Source of the DNA: an uncultured Methylobacillus sp.
Lineage (GTDB): Bacteria; Pseudomonadota; Gammaproteobacteria; Burkholderiales; Methylophilaceae
Direction: 5' to 3'
DNA: 64,000 bases
Assembly: GCA_903824575.1 (NCBI GenBank)
Contig: CAIJXJ010000022.1
Coordinates: forward strand, 17,399-81,398
The position numbers were made by a program, and so were the translations under genes. Of this stretch, positions 50,087 to 59,309 are shown one piece after another. Under the pieces are notes generated by a model, which saw nothing but the letters and a program-made list of their open reading frames with translations, searched no databases and was not told where the DNA came from. How positions within the stretch are numbered: the stretch's first letter is position 1; each line of letters opens with the position of its first letter.

Positions 50087-50559
50087 TACTTCAACCCCTC
50101 AAGAATCTGGTCAACCTTTTCCGGTGTCAGGTGCTCACACATCTCTTTGTTATTGATGTGGAACAAGGGCGCGCCGCCGCAACAGCCCATGCACTCGCCC
50201 TCTTTCAACGTAACTTTTCCGTCCGCTGTCGTTTCACCCATATGGATGCCAAGGCTATGCTCCAAGTGTTCGACGATCCTATCGGATTCGCGCAGCATGC
50301 AGGAGATGTTGGTACAGACCGTAATCTTGTATTTCCCAACGGGTGCCAGATCATACATGTTGTAGAAGGTCGCTACTTCCAGTGCGGCGATGGCAGGAAT
50401 GCGCAGGTAATCGGCAACAAAGGCGATAGTCTCTTTCGACAGCCAGCCCAACTCGTCCTGTGCGATACGGAGCGAGGACATCACCGCAGACTGGCGATGA
50501 TCTTCAGGATACTTGTTCAGTTCCCGGTCTATCTTGGCGAGTGATTCTTGGCTGAGCAT
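50086..50559 (-). CDS. nuoE: NADH-quinone oxidoreductase subunit E
   Basis: Thioredoxin-like complex I subunit with the 2Fe-2S cluster N1a: [10 protein letters not shown] and [11 protein letters not shown] give the four Cys. The ATG at 50559 ([14 protein letters not shown]) gives 157 residues; the longer frame begins with a TTG. It starts 10 bases after nuoD. Confidence 0.96.
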   Translation of the reverse strand: MLSQESLAKIDRELNKYPEDHRQSAVMSSLRIAQDELGWLSKETIAFVADYLRIPAIAALEVATFYNMYDLAPVGKYKITVCTNISCMLRESDRIVEHLEHSLGIHMGETTADGKVTLKEGECMGCCGGAPLFHINNKEMCEHLTPEKVDQILEGLK

Positions 50560-50569
50560 AAATTTTTTC

Positions 50570-51823
50570 TTAACGATCAATTTCACCAAACACGATGTCT
50601 TGCGTACCGATGACGGCGACCAGGTCGGCGATCATGTGGCCACGCGTCATTTCGTCCAGCGCCCCGAGATGGGCAAAGCCCGGGGCACGGATCTTGAGGC
50701 GATAGGGCTTGTTGGCACCATCCGACACCAGATAGATGCCGAACTCGCCCTTGGGGTGCTCTATGCCGACATAAGCCTCACCAGCCGGCACGTGAAAACC
50801 TTCGGTAAACAGCTTGAAGTGGTGGATCAAGGCCTCCATGTCCTGCTTCATGCCCTCGCGCGATGGCGGCGACAACTTGGTGTCTTGACTAATCACAGGG
50901 CCCGGATTCTTGCGCAGCCAATCAACGCATTGCCGGATGATACGGTTGGACTGACGGAATTCCTCGATGCGAACCAAGTAGCGATCGTAGGAGTCGCCGT
51001 TAACGCCGACCGGGATGTCAAAATCAAGATTGGCATAGACTTCATAAGGCTGCTTCTTGCGCAGATCCCAGGCCAAGCCGGAACCACGCAGCATGGGACC
51101 GGTGAGCCCCAGTTGCAGCGCGCGCTCAGGCGACACGACGCCAATGCCAACGGTGCGCTGCTTCCAGATACGATTATCGGTAAGCAGGGTTTCGTACTCA
51201 TCGACGTAGCCGGGGAAGCGATTGGTGAAGTCTTCGATGAAATCCAGCACCGAACCCTGACGGTTCTGGTTGCGGTATTTGATATCATCTTGGCTACGGA
51301 ACCCGTTTTCCTGATACTGAGGCATGTGGTCAGGCAGATCACGATAGACGCCACCCGGACGGTAATAGGCGGCGTGCATGCGGGCACCTGACACTGCCTC
51401 ATAGACGTCAAACAAGTCTTCGCGCTCACGGAAGGCGTACAGGAACACCGTCATCGCCCCCACGTCCAGCGCATGGGCGCCCAGCCACAACAGATGGTTG
51501 AGGATGCGGGTGATTTCGTCGAACATGACGCGGATATATTGCGCCCGCTCAGGCACCTGCACACCCAACAGTTTCTCAATCGCCATTACATAGGCATGCT
51601 CGTTGGCCATCATCGACACGTAATCGAGGCGATCCATGTAAGGCACGGATTGCAGATAGGTACGATGTTCCGCCAGTTTTTCGGTGCCGCGATGCAATAG
51701 ACCAATGTGCGGATCGGCGCGCTCTATCACTTCGCCGTCCAGTTCGAGCACCAGACGCAACACGCCATGAGCCGCCGGATGCTGTGGCCCAAAGTTCATC
51801 GTGTAATTGCGTATTTCAGCCAT
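50570..51823 (-). CDS. nuoD: NADH-quinone oxidoreductase subunit D
   Basis: 49-kDa quinone-pocket subunit related to NiFe-hydrogenase large chain. [21 protein letters not shown] at the start (conserved His for quinone), [17 protein letters not shown], and the C-terminal [16 protein letters not shown] end. The ATG at 51823 ([12 protein letters not shown]) gives 417 residues and overlaps nuoC by eight bases; the longer frame is inside nuoC. Confidence 0.97.
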   Translation of the reverse strand: MAEIRNYTMNFGPQHPAAHGVLRLVLELDGEVIERADPHIGLLHRGTEKLAEHRTYLQSVPYMDRLDYVSMMANEHAYVMAIEKLLGVQVPERAQYIRVMFDEITRILNHLLWLGAHALDVGAMTVFLYAFREREDLFDVYEAVSGARMHAAYYRPGGVYRDLPDHMPQYQENGFRSQDDIKYRNQNRQGSVLDFIEDFTNRFPGYVDEYETLLTDNRIWKQRTVGIGVVSPERALQLGLTGPMLRGSGLAWDLRKKQPYEVYANLDFDIPVGVNGDSYDRYLVRIEEFRQSNRIIRQCVDWLRKNPGPVISQDTKLSPPSREGMKQDMEALIHHFKLFTEGFHVPAGEAYVGIEHPKGEFGIYLVSDGANKPYRLKIRAPGFAHLGALDEMTRGHMIADLVAVIGTQDIVFGEIDR

Positions 51824-52409
51824 GATGGAAGCCCTCATCGCGAATGATTCGAGGCACGTTGTTGCGCTCTTCAATCGAGACCGGCTGATAGACCACGCGT
51901 CCCTGCGATGCATCGTAACGCATCTCGACATTGCCTATCATCGGAAAGTCCTTGCGGAACGCGTGGCCGATGAAACCGTAATCGGTCAGGATGCGGCGCA
52001 GGTCCGGGTGACCATCAAACATCAAGCCGAACAGGTCGAATGCCTCGCGCTCGAACCAGTTGGCGGCAGACCAGATCTCAACTACGGTGGCCAGCACCGG
52101 GAATTCGTCATCTTCGGCAAATACCTTGAGCCGTACGCGCTGATTGAGCGATACCGACAACAGGTGATAGACCACGGCGAAACGCCTGCCCTCCCAGGGG
52201 CTTGTCCCGTAGGTGCTGTAATCGACACCGCACAGGTCAATCAGTTGTTCAAATTTCAAATCACGGTGATCGCGCAACAGGTGGCAAACCCCCGGCAAAT
52301 CGACCGCGCGCGCCTCGATCGTGACTTCACCGACATGCGTCGTCAACTTGACCAGCCGTCCGGCGAGGGCTGTTTGCAAAATTTCGCAAAGATTTTCCAG
52401 GCGACTCAT
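51816..52409 (-). CDS. nuoC: NADH-quinone oxidoreductase subunit C
   Basis: 30-kDa subunit, separate from NuoD (fused in enterics). 197 residues with [31 protein letters not shown] segment, the family signature, and [12 protein letters not shown]. Overlaps nuoB by four bases. Confidence 0.96.
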   Translation of the reverse strand: MSRLENLCEILQTALAGRLVKLTTHVGEVTIEARAVDLPGVCHLLRDHRDLKFEQLIDLCGVDYSTYGTSPWEGRRFAVVYHLLSVSLNQRVRLKVFAEDDEFPVLATVVEIWSAANWFEREAFDLFGLMFDGHPDLRRILTDYGFIGHAFRKDFPMIGNVEMRYDASQGRVVYQPVSIEERNNVPRIIRDEGFHHG

Positions 52410-52885
52410 GAGCGCGCAATCGTGTTAGTGCGTTTGATCTTGTTCTGTAACTGAATGATGCCGTACAGCAATGCCTCCGCCGTCGGCGGGCAACCAGGCA
52501 CGTAAACATCCACCGGCACGATACGATCACAACCGCGCACCACAGCGTAAGAATAATGGTAGTAGCCGCCGCCATTGGCGCAGGAACCCATTGAAATTAC
52601 CCAACGCGGCTCGGCCATCTGGTCATAGACCTTGCGCAGCGCCGGCGCCATCTTGTTAACCAGAGTGCCTGCCACGATCATCACATCAGACTGGCGCGGA
52701 CTGCCACGGAACACGATACCGAAACGATCCAGATCATAGCGCGAGGCACCGGCATGCATCATTTCCACCGCACAACAGGCGAGACCAAAGGTCATCGGCC
52801 ACATCGAGCCGGTGCGGGTGTAATTGATGACCGTATCGAGGCTGGTGGTGATGAAACCTTTTTCCAGTACGCCTTCTATTCCCAT
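52406..52885 (-). CDS. nuoB: NADH-quinone oxidoreductase subunit B
   Basis: Carries cluster N2, the last electron donor to quinone. Tandem Cys in [10 protein letters not shown], then [19 protein letters not shown] and [12 protein letters not shown] complete the cluster ligands. The ATG at 52885 ([11 protein letters not shown]) gives 159 residues and overlaps nuoA by 10 bases. Confidence 0.96.
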   Translation of the reverse strand: MGIEGVLEKGFITTSLDTVINYTRTGSMWPMTFGLACCAVEMMHAGASRYDLDRFGIVFRGSPRQSDVMIVAGTLVNKMAPALRKVYDQMAEPRWVISMGSCANGGGYYHYSYAVVRGCDRIVPVDVYVPGCPPTAEALLYGIIQLQNKIKRTNTIARS

Positions 52886-53232
52886 TCCAGCGCGCCCTTC
52901 ATCCATTCATAGACAAAACCAACCACCAGGATGCCGAGGAACACCATCATGGAAACAAAACCGAACAGGCCTATCTCGCGAATCACCACCGCCCAAGGGA
53001 AAAGGAAGGCGATCTCAAGATCGAACAGGATGAACAGGATGGCGACGAGGTAATAACGCACGTCGAATTTCATGCGCGCGTCTTCAAATGCCTCAAAACC
53101 GCACTCGTAAGGGGAGTTTTTTTCGCCATCGGGGCGGTGGGGAGCCACCACCCTGCCCAGCACCATGGGAATGACACCAATGGCGAGGCCGACGAGAATG
53201 AACAGCAGAATCGGAAAGTAATTTCCCAGCAC
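52876..53232 (-). CDS. nuoA: NADH-quinone oxidoreductase subunit A
   Basis: Three-helix complex I membrane subunit; first gene of nuoA-N. The start is the GTG at 53232 (reads [17 protein letters not shown] after fMet), with AACAGGA upstream; 118 residues is the usual length. [23 protein letters not shown] contains the conserved loop Cys and Glu. The extra N-terminal codons up to 53301 are not NuoA-like. Confidence 0.94.
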   Translation of the reverse strand: MLGNYFPILLFILVGLAIGVIPMVLGRVVAPHRPDGEKNSPYECGFEAFEDARMKFDVRYYLVAILFILFDLEIAFLFPWAVVIREIGLFGFVSMMVFLGILVVGFVYEWMKGALEWE

Positions 53233-53728
53233 GCTAATTCCTGTTTGAATTCTTATTGGTGCCGATGGCAAGGGCCTTGAAGCCGCTTCCCGAAACGCCA
53301 AAAATTGTTAACTTCAAAAGATTCGCACTCATATTCATAGATTTTTTTAGTGTGCGACCCGGACAGATTCAACATCGACTGAAACAAGACTTTCGCAAGA
53401 TACGCAAAAGTCCACGGACTGTCAATGCGGAAGCCTTGAAAACCGCCTCGGTTCTTGCCCGGAACGACATTTCTGAAGCCCGGCTGATCCGCCAAGGCCA
53501 CCTGCCAGCAATTCAAGACAAGCGTATCTTACTAGAAGGGCCGAGTGAGAGTCAATCAAGCAAAGTATTGAACCGGGATTTGCTCTCCGTTTTAATGCCA
53601 CCCGAATTTTCGTAGGGCGCAATAACTAAAAGGCATTGCGCCGCACCAATCGCCGCCTTGCTGCAACCCGCTAAGCAATCCAGGACCGCGCACGAAAAGT
53701 GTTCTTCAAAACGGAAGCCCCACGGCCA
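53233..53728. other. Gap upstream of nuoA, no gene recognised
   Basis: 496 bp. It must hold the nuo promoter (minus strand); I could not fix -35/-10 boxes. A short inverted repeat lies at 53616-53642. In related bacteria a tRNA gene stands here, but no tRNA-like fold was seen. The open frames through it have no ribosome binding site or family similarity. Confidence 0.5.
53616..53642. repeat. Intergenic inverted repeat GGCGCAAT / ATTGCGCC
   Basis: Perfect 8-base arms (53616-53623, 53635-53642) around 11 bases, preceded by GTA. It resembles the GTAGGGCGCAAT...ATTGCGCC palindromes found between genes of many proteobacteria. It lies 87 bp past the stop of the NtrC-type gene and may be its weak terminator. 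Confidence 0.5.
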
Positions 53729-55075
53729 TCACAGCCCGTACTTCTTCAGCTTGTACCACAAGGCACGCTCGCTGATATCCAGCAGGCGGGCGGCACGGCT
53801 CTTGTTATCGCCGGACTGCAGGAGTGCTGCGCGCAACATGGCCGTCTCCAGCCGCTCTACCGCCGGATTGAGTTCCAGAGAAGACGGCAAAAGCACAGCT
53901 GCAGGGTCTGCCGCCAATACTTCACGCATCATGTCCAGAGGCAGATCCTTGACATCGATAGCGCGATCACGACTCAGCACCGCAGCCCGCTCGATCACAT
54001 TCTGTAATTCCCGTACATTGCCCGGCCAGGCATAGCCCTGCAATGCAGCCAGCGCTGCCGGCGTAATACCGTGCGAATTGTTCTGGGCGGCAAGAAAACT
54101 GGCGGCCAGGGCGGCAATATCCTCCCGGCGCTCGGCCAGGGTAGGCAAATCGATATTGAACACATTCACACGATAATACAGATCCTCGCGCAGACGACCG
54201 TCCAGAATGGCCTGGCGCGGATCACAATTAGTGGCGGCGACGATGCGCACGTCGATCGGTATCACGCGATTGGCACCCAGGCGTTCGATCACATTCTCCT
54301 GCAGCACACGCAACAGCTTGGCCTGTAACGGCATCGGCATCTCGGTCAACTCGTCGAGAAAAAGCGTCCCGCCTCCGGCCATCTCGAATTTTCCTACCCG
54401 GTCCTTGATGGCGCCCGTGAAGGCGCCCTTGACGTAACCGAACAACTCGCTTTCCAGAATATCGGCGGGAATGGCGGCACAGTTGATCGGCACAAACAAG
54501 GCATCCTTGCGCGGGGAGGCGCGATGAATGGCACGCGCCACCAGTTCCTTGCCGGTGCCGGTTTCGCCGGTGATGAGCACGGTGGTCTTGCCTGGCGCCA
54601 CCTGGCGGATGTGATCATAGACCTGTTGCATGGCGGCACTATTGCCGACGAATTCCCCCCAGCCCTTTTCCACTTCATGCCGCAGGAAATCGTTCTGCTG
54701 TCGCATCTGCCCGGCCGCCAGAATGCGGTTGACGGCGAGTTCCAGCGCATCCATATCGAAGGGTCGGATGATGTAGTCGCAGGCACCAAGCTTCATGGCC
54801 TCGACTGCGCTTTCTATAGTGCCGTAAGCGGTCATGATGATGACCGGCGTATCTAGCCCCTGATCACGCAGTCGCCGCAACAACTCGGTGCCACTCATGC
54901 CCGGCATGCGAAGATCGCTGATGACCAGATTAGCTGGCGCCGTCTGCATGATCTTGAGCGCCTCCTCGCCGCTACCGGCACAGGCCACCTCATGCCCCAT
55001 GCGCTGCAGCATGATTTCCAGGACGCGCTGCATCTTCGCCTCATCGTCCACCACCAGTACTCGCTGATGCGTCAT
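53729..55075 (-). CDS. Sigma-54-dependent response regulator, NtrC family
   Basis: Phosphorylation-dependent activator of sigma-54 promoters. Residues 1-120 are a receiver with Asp54 (VISDLRMPGMSG), then a AAA+ domain with Walker A GETGTGKE, the sigma-54-contacting GAFTGA loop, Walker B GGTLFLDELTEMP, and a C-terminal Fis-type HTH (NKSRAARLLDISERALWYKL). All catalytic residues are present. It overlaps the sensor kinase stop by four bases. A sigma-54 promoter lies at 58560, so the nearby cassette is a plausible target. Confidence 0.95.
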   Translation of the reverse strand: MTHQRVLVVDDEAKMQRVLEIMLQRMGHEVACAGSGEEALKIMQTAPANLVISDLRMPGMSGTELLRRLRDQGLDTPVIIMTAYGTIESAVEAMKLGACDYIIRPFDMDALELAVNRILAAGQMRQQNDFLRHEVEKGWGEFVGNSAAMQQVYDHIRQVAPGKTTVLITGETGTGKELVARAIHRASPRKDALFVPINCAAIPADILESELFGYVKGAFTGAIKDRVGKFEMAGGGTLFLDELTEMPMPLQAKLLRVLQENVIERLGANRVIPIDVRIVAATNCDPRQAILDGRLREDLYYRVNVFNIDLPTLAERREDIAALAASFLAAQNNSHGITPAALAALQGYAWPGNVRELQNVIERAAVLSRDRAIDVKDLPLDMMREVLAADPAAVLLPSSLELNPAVERLETAMLRAALLQSGDNKSRAARLLDISERALWYKLKKYGL

Positions 55076-56886
55076 GGATTCTCCTTGATCGGTAATGTGA
55101 TGGTAAACAGGGCGCCGCCAGATTGGTTGTGACCGGCACGAATCTCGCCACTATGGGCGTTGATGATCTGCTGTACCACCGCCAAACCCAGTCCTACCCC
55201 GCCTTCGCGCTTGGTGAAAAACGGGTCAAACACCCGGGGCAATTCCGCCGCCGGGATGCCAGGACCATCATCCGCAACCTCAAGCATCAGGGAAGTCATC
55301 TCCAGCCTGGTGGAAATTGTTACCTGACCGCCTTGCGGCAGAATTTGCAGCGCGTTAAGCAGCAGATTGAGCAACACCTGAGTCATCTGCTCGGTATCCA
55401 CCTCGATCCATGGATCGGTGGCCTCCAGGGTAAGGATCATGCGGATGCCTTTCTTTTCCGCTTGCGCCGCCAACAGATCTGCGCTGTGGCGAATGATCCC
55501 GTGCAGATCGGCCGACTGCAAATTTGGCGCTCGCGTCCGCGCACTGTCTAACAACGTTGACACCAGCCGATTGAGGCGCTCGGTTTCGCTCTCGATGAAG
55601 CCGGTCAACTCTCGCGCCTCGCTACTGAGATCAGGTTCCCGCGCCAGCATCTGGGCGGACGAGCGCAGGATGCCGATGGGGGTACGGATCTCGTGCGCCA
55701 TCACCGCAGCCAGTTCACCCAGCACAGCCAACTTCGAGGCCCGCACCAGATCGGCGCGCGACTGATCCAGCGCTCGCACGGTCTGCACGAAAGCAGTCGT
55801 CAACTCCCCCACTTCGCCCTTGGCTGCGAAAATTTCCTGCGGCAACTGCCCCGCCATCATGAAGCGGCGTGTAAATTCAGTCAGAGCCGTGATGGGTCGC
55901 GCGATACGGCCTGCCACCAGCATCGAAAAACCGATGGCGAAGGCACTGGTGAGCGCCAGCAACAACAGAAAAGCCACAGCCATTTGACGCACCGGAAGGG
56001 AAGCTTGCTGGCTATTCTCCAGAACCAGGGTGGTCCAACCAAAGCCCGGAAACTGCTGAAACCCCGGCGAATGGTCGAAGCCAACCATCACCTGACCCAG
56101 ATGCAAGGGTGCACCGTCGAAGCTACCGACCCCGCTCCTGCCGCCCATGGTCCAGCTTGCCGGAACCGTCTGCAACAAGGCTCCTCGTTTGCGTAGCTCA
56201 ATTGAGGCGGCAATGATCCTGCCGTCACGGTCCAACAAAGCCAGGGCATGCCCGCTGCGCGCCGACTGATCCAGGATGTGGTAAATCTGAGCCCAGTTGA
56301 ACAGCAGATAGAGTTCGCCCAATTGCCCACTGTCGAACATCGAGGGGACCGTGGCGGCGATCGGCAAAACAACAGCTCCCTCTACCCCATTGAATTGCAA
56401 GGCCTCCAGTCGCAGGGGAGAATTGGCCTGCGCGGGGATGCCTTCAGTCCGGGCGCGAACGCCGCCTATGTGGGTCGCATTGCTGCTGGCCACAATGTGG
56501 CCATGGCCATCGGTGCAGAGCAACTCCAGATACACATCCTGATAACCGGCCTTGAGTTTTGCCAGGAAATTCGACAAGCGCTTGTCGATGTCATTGATGC
56601 GGATATCCTGAGTCACCTCCAACTGGCGCCAGGTCTGCGCGTTCTGCAGGCGTTCGAACAGCATCTTGTCAACGTCCTGCGACACCGCCGCCGCCTGCAC
56701 CTGCAAGCCCTGCGCAATCTCACCCCGCATGGCGTCCCCCGTCACCTGAAAGACCAGATAGGTCAGCAGAATCGATGGCAGCAAACTGACCAACAGGAAA
56801 GCCAGTAACAGGGTTTTGCGTATGCTCAAGGCGGAAATCGTCCGGAGTGAAAGCGCGAGTATATGGCACAATCCAATTTTTTCCAT
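55072..56886 (-). CDS. Membrane sensor histidine kinase
   Basis: Partner kinase of the NtrC-type regulator. Membrane helix at ~25-47, a large periplasmic sensor domain (~50-300, Cache-like, with LYLLFNWAQIYHILDQSARSG-type strands), second helix ~305-328, HAMP, then HisKA with the phospho-His in MAHEIRTPIGILRSSAQM and HATPase_c with NALQILPQGG, DDGPGIP and GLGLAVVQQI. 604 residues. Its ATG is only 14 bp from the ATG of the divergent barrel gene, so each promoter lies inside the other gene. Confidence 0.92.
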   Translation of the reverse strand: MEKIGLCHILALSLRTISALSIRKTLLLAFLLVSLLPSILLTYLVFQVTGDAMRGEIAQGLQVQAAAVSQDVDKMLFERLQNAQTWRQLEVTQDIRINDIDKRLSNFLAKLKAGYQDVYLELLCTDGHGHIVASSNATHIGGVRARTEGIPAQANSPLRLEALQFNGVEGAVVLPIAATVPSMFDSGQLGELYLLFNWAQIYHILDQSARSGHALALLDRDGRIIAASIELRKRGALLQTVPASWTMGGRSGVGSFDGAPLHLGQVMVGFDHSPGFQQFPGFGWTTLVLENSQQASLPVRQMAVAFLLLLALTSAFAIGFSMLVAGRIARPITALTEFTRRFMMAGQLPQEIFAAKGEVGELTTAFVQTVRALDQSRADLVRASKLAVLGELAAVMAHEIRTPIGILRSSAQMLAREPDLSSEARELTGFIESETERLNRLVSTLLDSARTRAPNLQSADLHGIIRHSADLLAAQAEKKGIRMILTLEATDPWIEVDTEQMTQVLLNLLLNALQILPQGGQVTISTRLEMTSLMLEVADDGPGIPAAELPRVFDPFFTKREGGVGLGLAVVQQIINAHSGEIRAGHNQSGGALFTITLPIKENP

Positions 56887-56900
56887 CCCGGGCCGGCATC

Positions 56901-57932
56901 ATGCTTCCAATGACGCGACTGTTAATCCTGCTGGCACTGCTAGACCCTCTCCAGACCCGGGGCGATGACACGCTTGCCAGCGCCGACTATCAGCCCGGCC
57001 ATGGCTGGCAGATCCCGGGCACCGGTTTCAGCTTGGGCGGTTATGCCAGCGCCGGCATCGAAGACGACCTGCATCGGCGTGCAAATCTTGGCCTGGATGA
57101 CTTCAGCCTGTTTGTGCACTGGGAAGGGGAAGGCAAGTTCCGCCTGTTCTCCGAACTGGATCTGGAAAAGCCATTATCCTGGCAGGCGAAATCGGGACTC
57201 ACCACGAATCGCGCCTACCTCGCACTGGAACGGCTCTATGCAGACTACCTGTATTCGGAAAACTTCAATTTTCGTGTCGGCAAATACCTGACTCCAATCG
57301 GCAGATGGAATGTCATACACGCCGCGCCCCTGATGTGGACCACCTCGCGCCCGCTGATTACCGAACGCAGCTTCCCGACCAATGCAACCGGCGCCATGAT
57401 CTATGGGTCACAGCCACTGTTAGATTACGAAATCGATTATTCACTCTATACAGCAATAGGTCATGAATGGCGTGCCGACCCCAGGCTCGATCCATTTTCC
57501 GAGGCCTACGGGATGCATCTCAGTACGGCAAGCTCGAATCTGGGCGAGATTGGCGTTTCCTATGCCGGCTTCGAACAGGAACGCTCTAAAGGCCAACACA
57601 AGAATCTGCTGGGAATGGATTACTTCTGGTCACGCAATCGCTATGAATTCAGCACGGAACTGGTTTATCGTTGTTCCGAGCAGGGCCATCAACGAGATGA
57701 AAAAGGTTTATATGTTCAAGGCGTGGCACCCATCAGCGACCGCTGGTATGCCATTACCCGCTATGAACTCTATGACCCGGCCGGGCCCGCACCTGCCATG
57801 AATCTGTATCTGGCTGGCGTGGCAATGCGACTATCACCTGCCACCATAGTCAAGGCCGAATTCAGCCACGCCACGCATAATCGGATTCAGGCGCCGGCAG
57901 GACTGTTCGCCTCCTTTGCCATTCTGTTCTGA
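56901..57932 (+). CDS. Outer-membrane beta-barrel protein (porin-like)
   Basis: 343 residues from the ATG at 56901 (a second ATG at 56910). A hydrophobic signal peptide (TRLLILLALLDPLQT) precedes alternating strands rich in Tyr, Trp and Phe, ending in ...LFASFAILF, the C-terminal aromatic typical of outer-membrane barrels. FSLGGYASAGIE, FRLFSELDLEKP, and FNFRVGKYLTPIGRWN resemble phosphate/anion-type porin families, but the specificity is not clear. It overlaps nothing and is followed directly by the PstS-like gene. Confidence 0.75.
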   Translation: MLPMTRLLILLALLDPLQTRGDDTLASADYQPGHGWQIPGTGFSLGGYASAGIEDDLHRRANLGLDDFSLFVHWEGEGKFRLFSELDLEKPLSWQAKSGLTTNRAYLALERLYADYLYSENFNFRVGKYLTPIGRWNVIHAAPLMWTTSRPLITERSFPTNATGAMIYGSQPLLDYEIDYSLYTAIGHEWRADPRLDPFSEAYGMHLSTASSNLGEIGVSYAGFEQERSKGQHKNLLGMDYFWSRNRYEFSTELVYRCSEQGHQRDEKGLYVQGVAPISDRWYAITRYELYDPAGPAPAMNLYLAGVAMRLSPATIVKAEFSHATHNRIQAPAGLFASFAILF

Positions 57933-58408
57933 TGCAATCAATGCCTGTGCTGCGCCTGTTGCTCTTGATCCTGTTGCTGTGTCCGGAAACGGCACCGGCG
58001 ACCGACGAGGTCCTGGCGGTAATTGCCGAGCCTGGTCATGCCAAAGGATTGAAGAAGGAGGAATTATCGCTCATCTACAAACGCAAGAAACTGTTCTGGA
58101 GCGATGGCAGCCGAGTGCAACCAGTTAACCTGCCGGCCTCCAACCCGTTGCGGCGCATCTTCTCCCAATCAGTGCTTGGTGCTAGCCCGGAGGATCTTGA
58201 AAAGTACTGGAACGATATCTATTTTCATGGCATTTCTCCGCCATTCGTACTGTCGTCCGAACAGGCAGTCACGCATTTTGTCCTGGAGACGCCTGGCGCC
58301 ATCGGTTACCTGCCTTTCTGTAGCGTGCCGGCACATGTCGAAATCGTGCTGGTGATCAACGCCAGCGGACATATCCTTGAAGACACGGCATCGATTGTCT
58401 GCAAGTAA
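57932..58408 (+). CDS. Small PstS-like periplasmic binding protein
   Basis: 158 residues: signal peptide MQSMPVLRLLLLILLLCPE and a single PstS-like lobe, with LSLIYKRKKLFWSDGSRVQPVNL and TPGAIGYLPF, typical of short phosphate-binding-like proteins of the PBP-like-2 group. Such proteins are often encoded next to sensor kinases and porins and may act as ligand presenters. Its ATG shares one base with the stop of the barrel gene, so the two are coupled. Confidence 0.75.
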   Translation: MQSMPVLRLLLLILLLCPETAPATDEVLAVIAEPGHAKGLKKEELSLIYKRKKLFWSDGSRVQPVNLPASNPLRRIFSQSVLGASPEDLEKYWNDIYFHGISPPFVLSSEQAVTHFVLETPGAIGYLPFCSVPAHVEIVLVINASGHILEDTASIVCK

Positions 58409-58505
58409 CCCTGCAAAAATTGTCATGCTTTATTTGCACTCTTAGCAATGCGTTGCAGGCTTATGATAGGCTCGTCGCGTGATTAACCGATCTTGAGTTA
58501 TTAAA

Positions 58506-58521
58506 ATTAATATTTATTAAT
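58506..58521. promoter_or_regulatory. AT-rich palindrome upstream of the sigma-54 promoter
   Basis: ATTAATA-TT-TATTAAT is a perfect 7+2+7 palindrome 39 bp upstream of the -24 element. It may be an activator site or a bendable AT tract; low-complexity AT DNA makes chance symmetry possible. Confidence 0.35.
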
Positions 58522-58559
58522 CAGAATGTTAGATAATAAAAATTCATTTCAATTAACTT

Positions 58560-58575
58560 CGGCACGACACTTGCT
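58560..58575 (+). promoter_or_regulatory. Sigma-54 promoter for the 58.6-62.9 kb cassette
   Basis: CGGCACGACACTTGCT: -24 GG (58561-58562) and -12 GC (58573-58574) are exactly 10 bases apart, and GGCAC and TTGC are both consensus. Transcription would start near 58586, about 28 bases before the ATG at 58614. Confidence 0.75.
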
Positions 58576-58613
58576 CTAGCTGAACAAGATTCATCATGCC
58601 GAACAAGGACTTC

Positions 58614-59309
58614 ATGACTACTGCAATGCTGCAAGCAGAATTTTTCCTCACTGGTTCAGAGCGGATCGAAACTTCAACGCTTAATGCCCGCTTGGCTCAG
58701 GTATTCGATTTACGCGAGCATGGCATCGATGAACGCGGAGAAATCGAAAAATTTATCAGTCAGTGTTTCCATGCGGCGCATGGGGCACGCGTCAGGCACT
58801 TTATGCCTCGCCTGCTCAGCCTACGCGCCAATCAGGGCGACCTGATCGCCGCATTTGGCCTGCGTTCGGCCGCAAATTCACCGCTGTTTCTTGAGACCTA
58901 TCTTGACCGGCCGATCGAACAGCTGCTGCAATTTCGTCTGGGCAAGACCATTCGGCGAGAGGAAATTATCGAGGTAGGCAATCTGTCCGCACTCTATCCG
59001 GGCGCAGCGCGCTGGCTGATCGTGGCACTGACGGCCATGCTGCATGACGAAGGCTACAAATGGGTCACCTTTACCGGCACCTCAGCCTTGCGCAACGGTT
59101 TCGGCCGCCTTGGCCTTTGCCCGGTCGAATTGGGCGCCGCCTCACTGGATCATCTGCCACACGCGGACCGTCTTGACTGGGGAAGCTATTACGACAACAC
59201 CCCGATGGTGATGGCCGGGGACATCAGTTACGGCTACCGTTCCTTGTTGCAACAGCGCGACCTGAGCGATCTGCTGCGTGCCGGCATGAACACCGTCGAT
59301 GCCGCATGA
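58614..59309 (+). CDS. Thermostable hemolysin-family protein (GNAT/LuxI-like)
   Basis: Member of the thermostable hemolysin (T_hemolysin) family, recognised by IEVGNLSALYPGAARWLIVALTAMLHDEGYKW and the Gly-rich NGFGRLGL stretch. This family resembles acyltransferases of the GNAT/autoinducer-synthase fold; the name comes from a Vibrio toxin and need not describe this protein. 231 residues from the ATG at 58614, which has AAGGA six bases upstream; the longer frame from 58596 leaves almost no leader from the predicted start of transcription. No signal peptide. Its stop overlaps the ligase gene (ATGA). Likely an acyltransfer step in the cassette. Confidence 0.7.
   Translation: MTTAMLQAEFFLTGSERIETSTLNARLAQVFDLREHGIDERGEIEKFISQCFHAAHGARVRHFMPRLLSLRANQGDLIAAFGLRSAANSPLFLETYLDRPIEQLLQFRLGKTIRREEIIEVGNLSALYPGAARWLIVALTAMLHDEGYKWVTFTGTSALRNGFGRLGLCPVELGAASLDHLPHADRLDWGSYYDNTPMVMAGDISYGYRSLLQQRDLSDLLRAGMNTVDAA

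Noticed and set aside
53256..53615. 119-codon plus-strand frame in the gap before nuoA
   Set aside because: No ribosome binding site, no family similarity, and its 5' end overlaps the nuoA leader region.
53233..53728. A tRNA gene upstream of nuoA, as in related genomes
   Set aside because: Neither strand shows a T-arm GGTTCGA with matching acceptor and anticodon stems; a GGTTCAA stretch near 53572 has no flanking arms.
56864..56879. Sigma-54 promoter for the barrel gene
   Set aside because: TGGCAC is present but the -12 position reads TT instead of GC, and it lies in the kinase start region.
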